Assembly: GCF_900454025.1 (NCBI RefSeq)
Contig: NZ_UGQM01000001.1
Span: 4,774,001-4,838,000 of the forward strand
DNA: 64,000 bases
Direction of reading: 5' to 3'
DNA from: Mycolicibacterium gilvum
GTDB lineage: Bacteria; Actinomycetota; Actinomycetes; Mycobacteriales; Mycobacteriaceae
This document shows, in pieces, positions 1 to 8,065 of this stretch. Numbering within the stretch: the stretch's first letter is position 1; each line of letters begins with the position of its first letter. A model generated the notes under the pieces. The model saw only the letters and a list, made by a program, of their open reading frames with translations. It had not been told where the DNA came from and ran no database searches. A program made the translations under genes and the position numbers.

Positions 1-66
1 TTCAGCGGTCAGCACCAACTGCTGCTTGGCAGAGGGCATCGCGGCGGCTGGGCCCGGTTCGGACAT
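1..66 (-). CDS. N-terminal fragment of an unidentified protein, cut by the window edge
   Basis: An ATG on the minus strand at 66 opens a frame that runs off the window after 22 codons. It reads MSEPGPAAAMPSAKQQLVLTAE. A second Met at residue 10 could be the real start. The fragment is too short to assign to a family. It is divergent from the CMD-domain gene at 141, with about 75 bp between the two starts, so they may share a control region, as a regulator and its target often do. That is inference only. Confidence 0.45.
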   Translation of the reverse strand, partial: MSEPGPAAAMPSAKQQLVLTAE

Positions 67-140
67 GACGCCAGAATCTCACACTGGACGAATTAAGGCC
101 ATCGCCTTATAGTTCAGGCACTCGACTGAACGGAGTTCGG

Positions 141-878
141 ATGGACGCGCAGGCGACAGCACCCTTTCGGGACGTGTTCGCCGACGACCCGCTCTCAGCG
201 AACGTCTGGCAGAGGCCCGGCCTGGGTAGACGGGACCGTCGATTCGTGAGCCTGACCTGCGTCTGCGCCTCCGGGGCCGTCGACGAGATCGACGCCCACA
301 TGTACGCGGCACTGGCCGGGGGCGACGTCACCTTCGACGAGGTCCTGGAGTTCGTGCTGCACTTCGCCGTGTACTGCGGATGGCCCAAGGGGTCGCAGGC
401 CGAGCTGGCCGCACGATCCCAGTACGCGCGCCTCGCCGCCGAACGCGGCGAGACCACCGACCCCCGAGCCGACCTCCCGCTGGAGTCGCTGGGTCCGCAG
501 GACCATGCCCGCCGGCTCGCCGACGGCGAACGCTGCTTCGTCGACGTGAACCTGCTACCCGCACCGGCACGGGACTCGCCGTACTTCCAGGCGGGAATCC
601 TCGGCTTCGTGTTCGGACACCTCTGGCAGCGTCCGGGTCTCGGTCGGCGCGAACGCCGGCTCATCACGGTCGCCAGCGTCGGCGTGTCCGAGGCACTGGG
701 GCCCATCTACTCCCACGTCGGCTCCGCGCTGGAGTCCGGCGACATCGGCAAGCAGGAGATGGACGAGCTCATCCTCCAGTTCGCCGTCTACAGCGGGTTC
801 CCGAAGGCTCGCGTTCTCCAGCAGGCGGCCGACGAATCCTGGCACCGGATCACCGCCGCACGAACAGAACAGGACTGA
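141..878 (+). CDS. Tandem carboxymuconolactone decarboxylase (CMD/AhpD-like) domain protein
   Basis: The 245-residue protein contains the same module twice, at about residues 10-95 and 150-240. Each copy carries WQRPGLGRR, then a helix ending in FAVYCGWPK or FAVYSGFPK, which is the signature of the carboxymuconolactone decarboxylase family. Single-domain members form oligomers, so a fused pair fits the family. There is no AhpD-type CxxC in either copy; the first has only CVC. A peroxidase role is therefore not supported and a decarboxylase or hydrolase-like role is more likely. The stop is directly followed by the ATG of the SDR gene at 880, so the two are probably co-transcribed in a small catabolic operon. 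The substrate cannot be told from sequence. Confidence 0.85.
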   Translation: MDAQATAPFRDVFADDPLSANVWQRPGLGRRDRRFVSLTCVCASGAVDEIDAHMYAALAGGDVTFDEVLEFVLHFAVYCGWPKGSQAELAARSQYARLAAERGETTDPRADLPLESLGPQDHARRLADGERCFVDVNLLPAPARDSPYFQAGILGFVFGHLWQRPGLGRRERRLITVASVGVSEALGPIYSHVGSALESGDIGKQEMDELILQFAVYSGFPKARVLQQAADESWHRITAARTEQD

Positions 879-879
879 C

Positions 880-1710
880 ATGGGATCACTCGACGGCAGA
901 ACCGTGTTCATCACCGGGGCGGCCCGGGGGCAGGGCCGCGCCCACGCCGTCCGGCTGGCCCGCGAGGGCGCCGACATCATCGGTGTGGACATCTGCGAGA
1001 ACATCGCGACGATGACCTACCCGAACGCGTCGCTCGCCGACCTCGAGGAGACGCGGCGACTCGTCGAGAAAGAAGGCCGCCGCATGGTCGCCTGTAAGGG
1101 AGACGTGCGCAGCTACGTGGACATGCAGGAGGCGGTCCGCGCCGGCGCAGACGAGTTCGGCCGGATCGACATCATCATCGCCAACGCCGGGATCGTCCGT
1201 CTGGCAGGCGAATCCGAGGACTTCATGGCCGACTGGCGTGACGTCATCGACACCAACCTCACCGGCGTCTACCACACCATCCGGGCAGCACTTCCCGTGA
1301 TGCGCGAGGCCGGGCGCGGCGGCTCGATCGTCATCACCAGCTCCACCGCGGGCCTGAAGGGGACGGCATCCCTGAACGCCAGCGGCAACGCCTATGCGGC
1401 GGCCAAGCGGGGTGTGGTCGCGCTGATGCAGAACCTCGCCAACCACCTTGCCCCCGAATGGATTCGCGTGAACACCATCCACCCGACCGGAGTGCTGAGC
1501 GGGATGACACAGAACGACGCGATGAACGCGCTGATGGAACACGCGGCCGCCGGGGGCCAGAACGCGATCTCGGGCATGGAGAACGCGCTACCCCTGCCGA
1601 TCCTGCAACCCGAGGACGTCGCCAACGCGGTGGCGTTCCTGGTCTCCGAGGAGGCCAGGTTCATCACCGGTATCCAGTGGCCGTTGGACGCCGGCTTCTC
1701 GATCCGCTGA
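880..1710 (+). CDS. Mycofactocin-coupled SDR family oxidoreductase
   Basis: Short-chain dehydrogenase of 276 residues. The cofactor loop is TGAARGQGRAHA (residues 12-23), the core has NAG at 102-104, and the catalytic set is Ser154/155, Tyr172 and Lys176. The GAARGQGR-type glycine loop, the DIC at 37-39 and the roughly 20-residue insertion after the second strand are features I associate with actinobacterial SDRs that keep NAD(H) bound and pass electrons to mycofactocin. It follows the CMD-domain gene by one base and precedes a second SDR by about 10 bases, so the three form one unit that probably oxidises a secondary alcohol or ring substrate. Substrate unknown. Confidence 0.85.
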   Translation: MGSLDGRTVFITGAARGQGRAHAVRLAREGADIIGVDICENIATMTYPNASLADLEETRRLVEKEGRRMVACKGDVRSYVDMQEAVRAGADEFGRIDIIIANAGIVRLAGESEDFMADWRDVIDTNLTGVYHTIRAALPVMREAGRGGSIVITSSTAGLKGTASLNASGNAYAAAKRGVVALMQNLANHLAPEWIRVNTIHPTGVLSGMTQNDAMNALMEHAAAGGQNAISGMENALPLPILQPEDVANAVAFLVSEEARFITGIQWPLDAGFSIR

Positions 1711-1720
1711 GCTCCCGACC

Positions 1721-2548
1721 ATGAGGACACTCGACGGCGCGGTCGCGGTGATCACCGGAGGCGGCAGTGGCATCGGACGGGCCACCGCGCGGTCACTGGC
1801 CGACCGCGGTGCGCGGCTGGTGATCGCAGACATCAACGCGCAGAACGCCGCTCGGGTGGCCGACGAGATCGTCGACGCGGGCGGCGAGGCCGCCGCCATC
1901 GTGTGCGACGTCGGTGACGACCGGGCATTCGACGACCTGTCGGCGTTCACGCTGAGACGTTTCGGGGCCGTCGACATCGTGATGAACAACGTGGGAGTGC
2001 TGACCAGCGGCCGCCCCGAGCACCTTCCGGTCGGCGAATGGCAACGGATCATCAACATCAACCTGATGTCCGTCGTGCGCAGCAACACCGTCTTCCTCCC
2101 ACTGCTGCTCGCACAGGGTCGCGGTCACCTCGTCAACACCGCGTCGTTCGCCGGTCTGTTCACCTACTCCTACGACCGGATACCGTACGCGGCGACCAAG
2201 GCGGCGATCGTGCAGATCTCGGAGGGGCTGCGGCTGTACCTGCACCCGCAGGGAATCGGCGTCACCGTGCTGTGCCCCGGGCCCGTCGCGACCGACATCA
2301 TGGCGACCATGCCGCCGACCTTCGGTCCCGACGTGCCCACCGCGCTGCCCGGCGAGCAGTTCGGGGTGCTCGCACCCGAGGTCGTCGGCGAGCAGGTCGC
2401 CCGGGCCATCCTGGACGACACCTTCATGGTCTACACCGACGATCAGGTGCGCGACGTTCTTGTCGAGCGGGCATCGGACTGGAATTCGTTCATCGCGCGC
2501 CAGACGGTCACGCGGGCGGGTCGGCATGAGCCGCCGCCGTCAAACTGA
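1721..2548 (+). CDS. SDR family NAD(P)-dependent oxidoreductase
   Basis: A classical SDR of 275 residues. It has TGGGSGIGRATA as the dinucleotide-binding loop (12-23), DIN at 37-39 after the second strand (pointing to NAD rather than NADP), NNVGV in place of the usual NNAG at 89-93, and catalytic Ser142, Tyr156 and Lys160. The C-terminal part (PGPVATDIM) forms the usual substrate lid. It is the last gene of the CMD-SDR-SDR unit, beginning 10 bases after the preceding stop. Its stop lies one base before the 3' end of the convergent tRNA gene. The Ala-to-Val change in NNVG is uncommon but occurs in active members. Confidence 0.85.
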   Translation: MRTLDGAVAVITGGGSGIGRATARSLADRGARLVIADINAQNAARVADEIVDAGGEAAAIVCDVGDDRAFDDLSAFTLRRFGAVDIVMNNVGVLTSGRPEHLPVGEWQRIININLMSVVRSNTVFLPLLLAQGRGHLVNTASFAGLFTYSYDRIPYAATKAAIVQISEGLRLYLHPQGIGVTVLCPGPVATDIMATMPPTFGPDVPTALPGEQFGVLAPEVVGEQVARAILDDTFMVYTDDQVRDVLVERASDWNSFIARQTVTRAGRHEPPPSN

Positions 2549-2549
2549 G

Positions 2550-2622
2550 TGGAGCTAAGGGGAATCGAACCCCTGACCTTCTCGATGCGAACGAGACGCG
2601 CTACCAACTGCGCTATAGCCCC
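2550..2622 (-). tRNA. tRNA-Ala (anticodon CGC)
   Basis: A 73-nt cloverleaf can be folded by hand. The acceptor GGGGCTA pairs with TAGCTCC (one G-T pair), the D-arm is GCGC/GCGC, the anticodon stem TCTCG/CGAGA closes the loop TTCGCAT with anticodon CGC, and the T-arm AGGGG/CCCCT closes TTCGATT. Discriminator base A; CCA is not encoded. CGC reads the alanine codon GCG, which suits a GC-rich genome. It lies between the convergent SDR gene and the sepX-like gene. Confidence 0.96.
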
Positions 2623-2676
2623 TAGTGCCGGTACAGGTTATCAGCCACCGGCCACCGGCAGAAATCGGTCGTCGGG

Positions 2677-3732
2677 CTACTGCCCCGCGGCCCGCGGCAG
2701 GTCGTAGTGACGCGAGAACGGCACGTAGTCGAGGTGCTCGAACGCCGGATCCTCGTCATCGATCTCCAGCACCGCCGCACCGGGCCTGCGCAGGCGCGAC
2801 GGGGTCACGTCGTAGTCGCGGTCGCTGGTGTTCTCGACCCCGAGCCGCGAACGTGCCATCCGCTGTGCCCGACGGCGCCGCAGCTGCTCCTCGATCCGGG
2901 TCTGCCGACGCAGGTAGGCCAGATACAGCAGGGTCACCGTCGCGACCGCAGCCGTCGAGTACCACATCGTCGACGACCACGTCAGCGCCGCGACGGCACT
3001 GGCGAGCATCAGCACCGACATCACCGCGATCGTGCGCGCCCGGAAGCGGTACTTACGTGCCGACACCGCCGCGGCGGTCGTCGACTCCCGGCGGCGGCGG
3101 CGCGACTCGCTGAGCGACCCGGCGACCCGCTGGTCGGCGTCAACCCGCTCCTCGCTGCGCGGAGACTCGTCGGCGTCCTCGTCCTCGTCGTCGTCCTCGT
3201 CGGCGTAGCCGTCTTCGTACTCGTCGTCGATGACCGAGTAGACCCCGGTGTCCTCGCTGGTGTCGCGGTCGGCCCGGGCCGCCGCGCGGATGTGCCGCTC
3301 CTCGGGCTCGTCGGCAACGGGTTCGGTCTCGGGGCTCTCGACGGGCTCGGCCTCGGAAGTCTCATCGGCGCTGATGTCCGCGATGGGCAGCGCGCCGGAA
3401 TCCTCGACCACGTCGACATCGAGGTAGTCCGGCTCGGTGTTCGCGTCCTCACCCTCGGCGGCCACCATGACCACCGCACGGCTCGGCACGACGTCGGCGT
3501 CGGCCTCGGCCTCGTCATCCGACGGGCTCCAGTCCGGGTCGCTGCGGTGACCCGCGGCCGGACCACGCCTGCGCAGCCTGCTGCGCGCACCGCTGTTGAG
3601 CACACGCGTGGCAAGGGCGACGTCGCTGGTACGGCGCACGGCGTCGCGCTTGCTGATCAACATCGGAACAAGCACGAAGAGCCAGAGCACTACGAGCGAG
3701 ATCCAGAGAAGAGATTGGGGGATGCTTGGCAT
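2677..3732 (-). CDS. sepX: SepX/GlpR-like divisome membrane protein (Rv0996-type)
   Basis: I place the start at the ATG at 3732, which has GGAG eight bases upstream; the frame extends further but without a ribosome site. The resulting 351-residue protein opens with a membrane helix (about residues 5-24, LLWISLVVLWLFVLVPMLI) followed by SKRDAVRR and a long acidic, disordered middle full of Asp/Glu runs. Two further hydrophobic segments follow (near residues 233-275), then an Arg-rich stretch. This is the architecture of actinobacterial SepX/GlpR, a membrane protein linked to septation in Streptomyces and encoded in mycobacteria next to rimJ, moeA and galU, as here. The function in this organism is inferred from family and neighbourhood. 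Confidence 0.75.
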   Translation of the reverse strand: MPSIPQSLLWISLVVLWLFVLVPMLISKRDAVRRTSDVALATRVLNSGARSRLRRRGPAAGHRSDPDWSPSDDEAEADADVVPSRAVVMVAAEGEDANTEPDYLDVDVVEDSGALPIADISADETSEAEPVESPETEPVADEPEERHIRAAARADRDTSEDTGVYSVIDDEYEDGYADEDDDEDEDADESPRSEERVDADQRVAGSLSESRRRRRESTTAAAVSARKYRFRARTIAVMSVLMLASAVAALTWSSTMWYSTAAVATVTLLYLAYLRRQTRIEEQLRRRRAQRMARSRLGVENTSDRDYDVTPSRLRRPGAAVLEIDDEDPAFEHLDYVPFSRHYDLPRAAGQ

Positions 3733-3963
3733 GGCGCCTGCTCCTTTCCCCATCAGGCTAGGTCTGTGACCAGCGCATCCTGGAGCGGCGCGCCGAGACA
3801 ATTACACACCTGTAATTCACCATAAACAAGCACCAAACGTCACACGTGTCACATCAGTAACAAGCCGACCCCCGCGAGCAGACGCAGAGTCGGGCGTGTT
3901 GCCGCGCGTCGACGCGATTTTGCGTCCGCTCGCGGCAGGACGGCAGGCTCGCGGCACGAGGGG
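3733..3963. other. Intergenic region holding a long palindrome
   Basis: This 231-bp gap separates the rimJ stop from the sepX start. It holds the family-2 hairpin (3872-3935) that probably ends rimJ transcription, then an AT-richer stretch (3795-3860) that is the likely sepX promoter area. No further gene is visible. Confidence 0.5.
3872..3935. repeat. Family-2 intergenic palindrome, copy 1 (likely terminator of rimJ)
   Basis: The left arm CCGCGAGCAGACGCAGAGTCG is repeated inverted on the right (CGCGATTTTGCGTCCGCTCGCGG in reverse), with about 17 bases between. The same arm recurs at 49462-49525. Both copies lie just 3' of minus-strand genes (rimJ here), which suits a Rho-independent-like terminator or mRNA 3'-end hairpin. 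No U-tract follows, as is usual in mycobacteria. Confidence 0.65.
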
Positions 3964-4620
3964 TCAGGCCCAGGACGCGTGGCCGGCCCGGACCAGCGCC
4001 GAGGCCACCGAGCCGTTGAGTTCCTCGACCGTGATCGCCACCAACAGGTGGTCGCGCCACGCTCCGTCGACGTCCAGGTAGCGCTTGAGCAGCCCCTCCT
4101 CACGAAGTCCGGCCTTTGCCAGCACCGCGCGACTGGGCCCGTTCTCGGGACGCACCGTGGCCTCGACGCGGTGCAGCATCACCGGGCCGAAGCAATGGTC
4201 GAGGCCGAGCGCCAACGCCGCGGTCGCGACACCACCGCCGGTCGATCCGCTGGCGACCCAGTAGCCGATCCACGCGGACCGCAGCGCACCGTGAGTGACG
4301 TTACCGATCGTGAGCTGGCCCGCGAACTGTCCGTCCAGCTCGATCACATACGGCAGCATGCGACCTTTGCGGGCCTCCGACCGCAGGCCCGAGCACACCG
4401 ACGGCCACGCCGAAACAGAGTGGCGCAGTTCCCAGTTCATGTCGGTCGACGGTTCCCAGGGCTCCAGATGGTCCCGGTCGGCCAGCCGGATACGGCTCCA
4501 CTGCGCCGCATCGCGCAGTCGGACCGGTCGCAGCCGCACCAGGCCGGCGGGTACTCGCAACGGGCCGACGGGCACCGGCCACCCCGGATGCTGCGACCGG
4601 GAGCTGAGAAGGTCCATCAC
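3964..4620 (-). CDS. rimJ: RimJ-like GNAT N-acetyltransferase
   Basis: A 218-residue GNAT protein. The N-terminal half carries VRLRPVRLRDAAQWSRIR, then EPWEP. The acetyl-CoA core (about residues 100-185) has GQLTIGNV, IGYWVASGSTGGGVATAAL (pyrophosphate loop) and LHRVEATVRPENGPSRAVLAKAG, the last being the hallmark of the RimJ/RimL subfamily that acetylates N-terminal amino groups of ribosomal proteins. It starts 18 bases after moeA ends and the order galU-moeA-rimJ-sepX is the conserved mycobacterial one, so they are likely co-transcribed. The protein substrate is not predictable; RimJ itself is an extrapolation from E. coli. Confidence 0.85.
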   Translation of the reverse strand: MMDLLSSRSQHPGWPVPVGPLRVPAGLVRLRPVRLRDAAQWSRIRLADRDHLEPWEPSTDMNWELRHSVSAWPSVCSGLRSEARKGRMLPYVIELDGQFAGQLTIGNVTHGALRSAWIGYWVASGSTGGGVATAALALGLDHCFGPVMLHRVEATVRPENGPSRAVLAKAGLREEGLLKRYLDVDGAWRDHLLVAITVEELNGSVASALVRAGHASWA

Positions 4621-4638
4621 GGCTGCGGTGATCCGTCC

Positions 4639-5922
4639 TCAGCCGCGTTGGGCGAGGAACGCGACGTCGACGACCTCGCCCGTGCGGATCTGCTCGGCCT
4701 CACTGGGAACGATCACGAGGCAGTTTGCCTCGGCAAGAGTGGCCAGCAGATGTGACGACGCTCCCGGAGCCCCGCCGAGGGCCTGCACCAGATACTCGCC
4801 GGTGTCCTGGTCGCGCATCAGCTGTCCCCGCAGATACCCCTTGCGGCCGGCCACCGAGCTGATCGGCGACAGGGCACGGGCCGGCACGATGCGGCGCATC
4901 GCCTGCCGTTTGCCGAGCGAAAGCCGGATGAGCGGGCGAACCATCACCTCGAACACCACCAGCGCGCTGACCGGGTTGGCCGGCAGCAGGAACACCGGAA
5001 CGCCCTCCGGGCCGAGCTGACCGAAGCCCTGCACCGACCCGGGATGCATCGCGATGCGCGCAACCTCCATGTCGCCGAGCTGGGACAGCACGGTGCGCAC
5101 GCCTTCGGCCGCTGCACCGCCGACCGCGCCCGCGATGACGACGATCTCGGCGCGGCTGAGCTGACCCTCGACCACCTCGCGCAGCTGCGCGGGATCGGTC
5201 GGGACGATGCCGACTCGGTTCACCTCGGCGCCCGCGTCCCGTCCCGCGGCCGCCAGCGCGTAGGAGTTCACGTCGTAGACCTGGCCGTTTCCCGGGGTCC
5301 GGGAGATGTCGACCAACTCACCGCCGACGCACATCACCGACAACCGCGGCCGCGGATGCACGAGCACCCGTTCGCGACCCACCGCGGCGAGCAGCCCGAC
5401 CTGGGCCGGACCGATGATCGCGCCGGCGCGCACGGCGACGTCTCCGGGCTGCACGTCGTCGCCGGTGCGGCGGACATAGGCTCCGGACCGGACGCCGCGC
5501 AGCACCCGCACCCGCGCATCGCCGCCGTCGGTCCAGCGCAACGGCAGCACCGCGTCCGCCAGCGTCGGCATCGGCGCGCCCGTCTGCACCCGCGCCGCCT
5601 GACGTGGTTGCAGTCGGCTCGGTGTCCGGGCGCCGGCCTCGATCAGCCCCATCACGGGCAGGCTGATCTCGCGCGGACGGCCCTCGTCGCGATCGGCGTA
5701 GTCGTCGTCCTGGCCGTCGGCCGGCCCGCCGATACCCAGCACGTCCACGCTGCGCACCGCGTAGCCGTCGATCGCCGCCTGGTCGAACCCCGGCAGCGGA
5801 CGCTCGGTGACCACTTCCTCGGCACACATCAGACCCTGGGCCTCGGCAATCGCGACCCGCACCGGCCGCGGGGCCACCGCGGCAGCTGCTACCCGAGCCT
5901 GCTGCTCCTCCACCGAACGCAC
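4639..5922 (-). CDS. moeA: Molybdopterin molybdotransferase MoeA (gephyrin-like, Glp)
   Basis: I chose the GTG at 5922 (VRSVEEQQ), which has GAAAGG seven bases upstream and gives 427 residues, the usual MoeA length; the frame extends upstream into galU without support. Domains run MoeA-N (SVEEQQARV... PGFDQAAIDGYAVRSVDV), the MPT-binding domain (VCVGGELVD, DVNSYALAAAGRDAGAEV, EIVVIAGAVGGAAAEG) and the C-terminal beta domain (RALSPISSVAGRKGYLRGQL). It inserts molybdate into adenylylated molybdopterin. In the G-G-A-V-G-G-A loop the usual TGGVSVG is replaced by AGAVGGA, a change seen in mycobacterial MoeA1 paralogues, which makes full molybdotransferase activity less certain. It lies between galU and rimJ. 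Confidence 0.88.
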   Translation of the reverse strand: MRSVEEQQARVAAAAVAPRPVRVAIAEAQGLMCAEEVVTERPLPGFDQAAIDGYAVRSVDVLGIGGPADGQDDDYADRDEGRPREISLPVMGLIEAGARTPSRLQPRQAARVQTGAPMPTLADAVLPLRWTDGGDARVRVLRGVRSGAYVRRTGDDVQPGDVAVRAGAIIGPAQVGLLAAVGRERVLVHPRPRLSVMCVGGELVDISRTPGNGQVYDVNSYALAAAGRDAGAEVNRVGIVPTDPAQLREVVEGQLSRAEIVVIAGAVGGAAAEGVRTVLSQLGDMEVARIAMHPGSVQGFGQLGPEGVPVFLLPANPVSALVVFEVMVRPLIRLSLGKRQAMRRIVPARALSPISSVAGRKGYLRGQLMRDQDTGEYLVQALGGAPGASSHLLATLAEANCLVIVPSEAEQIRTGEVVDVAFLAQRG

Positions 5923-5986
5923 AGCGCGCCTTTCTTCCGTCGAACCGGCGGGCGTCGACCGGCTCGCTCGGCGGTGCAGTTGATCG

Positions 5987-6907
5987 CTAGCCTTCGGTCC
6001 CCGCCGGGAGCCCCAGTCGTTCGACCAACCACCGGCGAAGTTCAGGCCCGTAGTCGTCCCGCTCCAACGCAAAGTCAACCGCAGCCTTGAGGTAGCCCCC
6101 GGGATTTCCAAGATCGTGTCGAGATCCGCGGTGCACGACGACGTGGACCGGATGCCCCTCCTCGATCAGGAGCGCGATCGCGTCGGTCAGCTGCAATTCG
6201 CCGCCGGCACCGCGCGGGATGCGCTTGAGCGCGTCGAAGATCGCCCGGTCGAGGATGTAGCGGCCCGCCGCGGCGAACAGCGACGGCGCGTCTTCGGCTT
6301 TCGGCTTCTCGACCATCCCCTTGACCCGCAGGACGTTGAGGTTGGCGGCGTCGGGGACCTCCTCGACGTCGAACACGCCGTAGGCGCTGATGTCCTCGCG
6401 GTCCACCTCGATCGCGCACAGCACCGATCCGCCGCGCTTGGCCCGCACTTTCGCCATCGTCTCCAGCACGCCGGTGGGCAGCACGAGATCGTCGGGCAGC
6501 AGGACCGCGATCGCATCCTCGTCGGGGGCGAGGCTGGCCTCGACGCAGCCGACGGCATGTCCGAGCCCGAGTGGCTCGGCCTGCACGACCGACTCCACCT
6601 TGATCAGTGCCGGTGCGCGCCGGACCTTCTCGAGCATGGTTTTCTTGCCGCGGGCCTCCAGCGTGCCCTCGAGGACCAGGTCCTCGACGAAGTGCGCGAC
6701 GACGCCGTCCTTGCCCTCCGAGGTGATGATGATCAGACGCTCGGCGCCGGCCTCGGCGGCCTCGGCGGCCACGAGCTCGATGCCCGGTGTGTCGACGACG
6801 GGCAGCAACTCCTTGGGCACGGTCTTGGTCGCGGGCAGGAAGCGCGTTCCCAGGCCCGCTGCGGGCACCACCGCGGTGTGCGGCACAGGAACCTCAGGCC
6901 GATTCAT
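5987..6907 (-). CDS. galU: UTP--glucose-1-phosphate uridylyltransferase
   Basis: A full-length GalU of 306 residues. The nucleotide loop AAGLGTRFLPATKTVPKE is at 16-33, followed by PGIELVAAEAAEAG, the substrate segment QAEPLGLGHAVGCVE and the C-terminal GNPGGYLKAAVDFAL. It makes UDP-glucose, the precursor for trehalose, glycolipids and arabinogalactan-linked sugars. The start ATG at 6907 is divergent from the cyclo-ligase gene, with only 65 bp between them for both promoters. Downstream, moeA begins 64 bases after its stop. Confidence 0.95.
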   Translation of the reverse strand: MNRPEVPVPHTAVVPAAGLGTRFLPATKTVPKELLPVVDTPGIELVAAEAAEAGAERLIIITSEGKDGVVAHFVEDLVLEGTLEARGKKTMLEKVRRAPALIKVESVVQAEPLGLGHAVGCVEASLAPDEDAIAVLLPDDLVLPTGVLETMAKVRAKRGGSVLCAIEVDREDISAYGVFDVEEVPDAANLNVLRVKGMVEKPKAEDAPSLFAAAGRYILDRAIFDALKRIPRGAGGELQLTDAIALLIEEGHPVHVVVHRGSRHDLGNPGGYLKAAVDFALERDDYGPELRRWLVERLGLPAGTEG

Positions 6908-6972
6908 CGTTCACACACTAACCTCTCTGCGTTGGTTGTTCTCCCCTAACCCGAGCTTGGAGCGACTACCCG

Positions 6973-7578
6973 GTGACGTCGACCAAATCACAAGCGCGGG
7001 CCGCGATTCTGGCGGTCCGGCGCTCTTTGAGCGAGCAAACACAGGAGCGTGAATCGACGCAATTGGCCGGCCACCTGGCGGCGCTGATCCGCCCCGGAAC
7101 GACGGTCTGCGCCTACATCCCGGTCGGCTCCGAACCCGGTTCGCTCGCGCTCGTCGACGACATCGCCGGCCGTGCCGGTTCCGTCCTGCTGCCCGTCGCC
7201 CGGGAGGGCGAGGACGGCACACCCCTGCCGCTGCGATGGGCTCGTCACGTTCCCGGGAAGCTGGTCGCGGCGCCGTACGGTCTGCGTGAGCCGCCACCAC
7301 CGTGGCTTCCCGCCGACGCGGTCGCGACCGCGCAGGTGGTGCTGGTGCCGGCACTCGCCGTGGACCTGGCGGGTACCCGACTCGGGCGCGGCGCGGGGTT
7401 CTACGACCGGACGTTGGCACTGGTCAACCCGACTGCGCTGGTGATCGCCGTGGTGCGCGACGACGAGCTGGTCGACGACCTGCCGGCGGAGCCGCACGAT
7501 GTCCCGATGACGCATGCGCTGACCCCCGGGCGGGGGTTGGTGACGCTCGGGAACCGCGCCTCTTCCGGGAATGCATGA
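6973..7578 (+). CDS. 5-formyltetrahydrofolate cyclo-ligase
   Basis: A GTG at 6973 begins a 201-residue protein of the 5-FTHF cyclo-ligase (YgfA/MTHFS) family. Seen are KSQARAAILAVRRSL at the N-terminus, CAYIPVGSEPGS, and the signature GTRLGRGAGFYDRTLAL (the ATP and folate loop). It converts 5-formyl-THF to 5,10-methenyl-THF with ATP. It is divergent from galU and is followed after 68 bp by ruc, which has its own heat-shock operator, so ruc need not depend on this promoter. The M. tuberculosis order Rv0992c-Rv0991c is the same. Confidence 0.92.
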   Translation: MTSTKSQARAAILAVRRSLSEQTQERESTQLAGHLAALIRPGTTVCAYIPVGSEPGSLALVDDIAGRAGSVLLPVAREGEDGTPLPLRWARHVPGKLVAAPYGLREPPPPWLPADAVATAQVVLVPALAVDLAGTRLGRGAGFYDRTLALVNPTALVIAVVRDDELVDDLPAEPHDVPMTHALTPGRGLVTLGNRASSGNA

Positions 7579-7593
7579 CGCCGGGTGGCGGTT

Positions 7594-7620
7594 CTAGCAC
7601 TTGAGCCGCTAGAGTGCTAA
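7594..7620. promoter_or_regulatory. CIRCE element (HrcA operator) upstream of ruc
   Basis: Two 9-base arms, CTAGCACTT and GAGTGCTAA, flank exactly nine bases (gagccgcta). The CIRCE consensus is TTAGCACTC-N9-GAGTGCTAA, so 16 of 18 arm positions match. It ends 26 bases before the ruc GTG, a repressing position. It predicts HrcA control and heat induction of ruc, as I recall for the M. tuberculosis orthologue. Confidence 0.88.
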
Positions 7621-7646
7621 GAAGTTTGACCACCTCGGAGGTTTGT

Positions 7647-7994
7647 GTGCCCACCTATTCCTATGCGTGCACCGAATGCAGCAACAAGTTCGACGTGGTG
7701 CAGGCGTTCACCGATGATTCCCTGACCGAATGCCCGCAGTGCGACGGTCGACTGCGCAAGATCTTCGGCAAAGTCGGCGTGGTCTTCAAAGGCAGCGGTT
7801 TCTACCGCACGGACAGCCGCGAGGCCGGTAAGACCTCGAGCGTGAGCAGCGCGGGGGGCGGGGAGTCGTCCTCGTCGTCGAGCTCGACCGGTTCGTCGGA
7901 GAAGTCGTCTTCGTCGGAGAAGTCGTCCTCGTCGAGCTCGGGCAGCTCCTCCTCCACGAGCAGTTCCCCGGCCCCGGCCGCTGCGGCATCCTGA
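7647..7994 (+). CDS. ruc: Ruc-like redox-regulated chaperone, FmdB-type zinc ribbon with Ser-rich tail
   Basis: The GTG at 7647 has CTCGGAGG six bases upstream; the longer frame lacks such a site. The 115-residue protein has an N-terminal zinc ribbon (PTYSYACTEC...CPQC, cysteines 8, 11, 29 and 32) followed from about residue 60 by a low-complexity tail rich in Ser, Lys and Glu, including SSSEKSSS-type repeats (18-bp DNA repeats at about 7896-7938). The zinc ribbon plus a disordered tail behind a CIRCE site is the hallmark of Rv0991c/Ruc, which prevents aggregation when its cysteines are oxidised and releases clients to DnaK. The tail is more Ser-rich than the one I remember from M. tuberculosis, which is worth noting since clients are thought to bind through disorder. 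Confidence 0.85.
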   Translation: MPTYSYACTECSNKFDVVQAFTDDSLTECPQCDGRLRKIFGKVGVVFKGSGFYRTDSREAGKTSSVSSAGGGESSSSSSSTGSSEKSSSSEKSSSSSSGSSSSTSSSPAPAAAAS

Positions 7995-8065
7995 CACCGG
8001 ACGGTTATCCACAGCTGCCGAGATGGCAGCAGACGGGGGTGCGGGGTGCGTCCTAGCGTGTCCTG

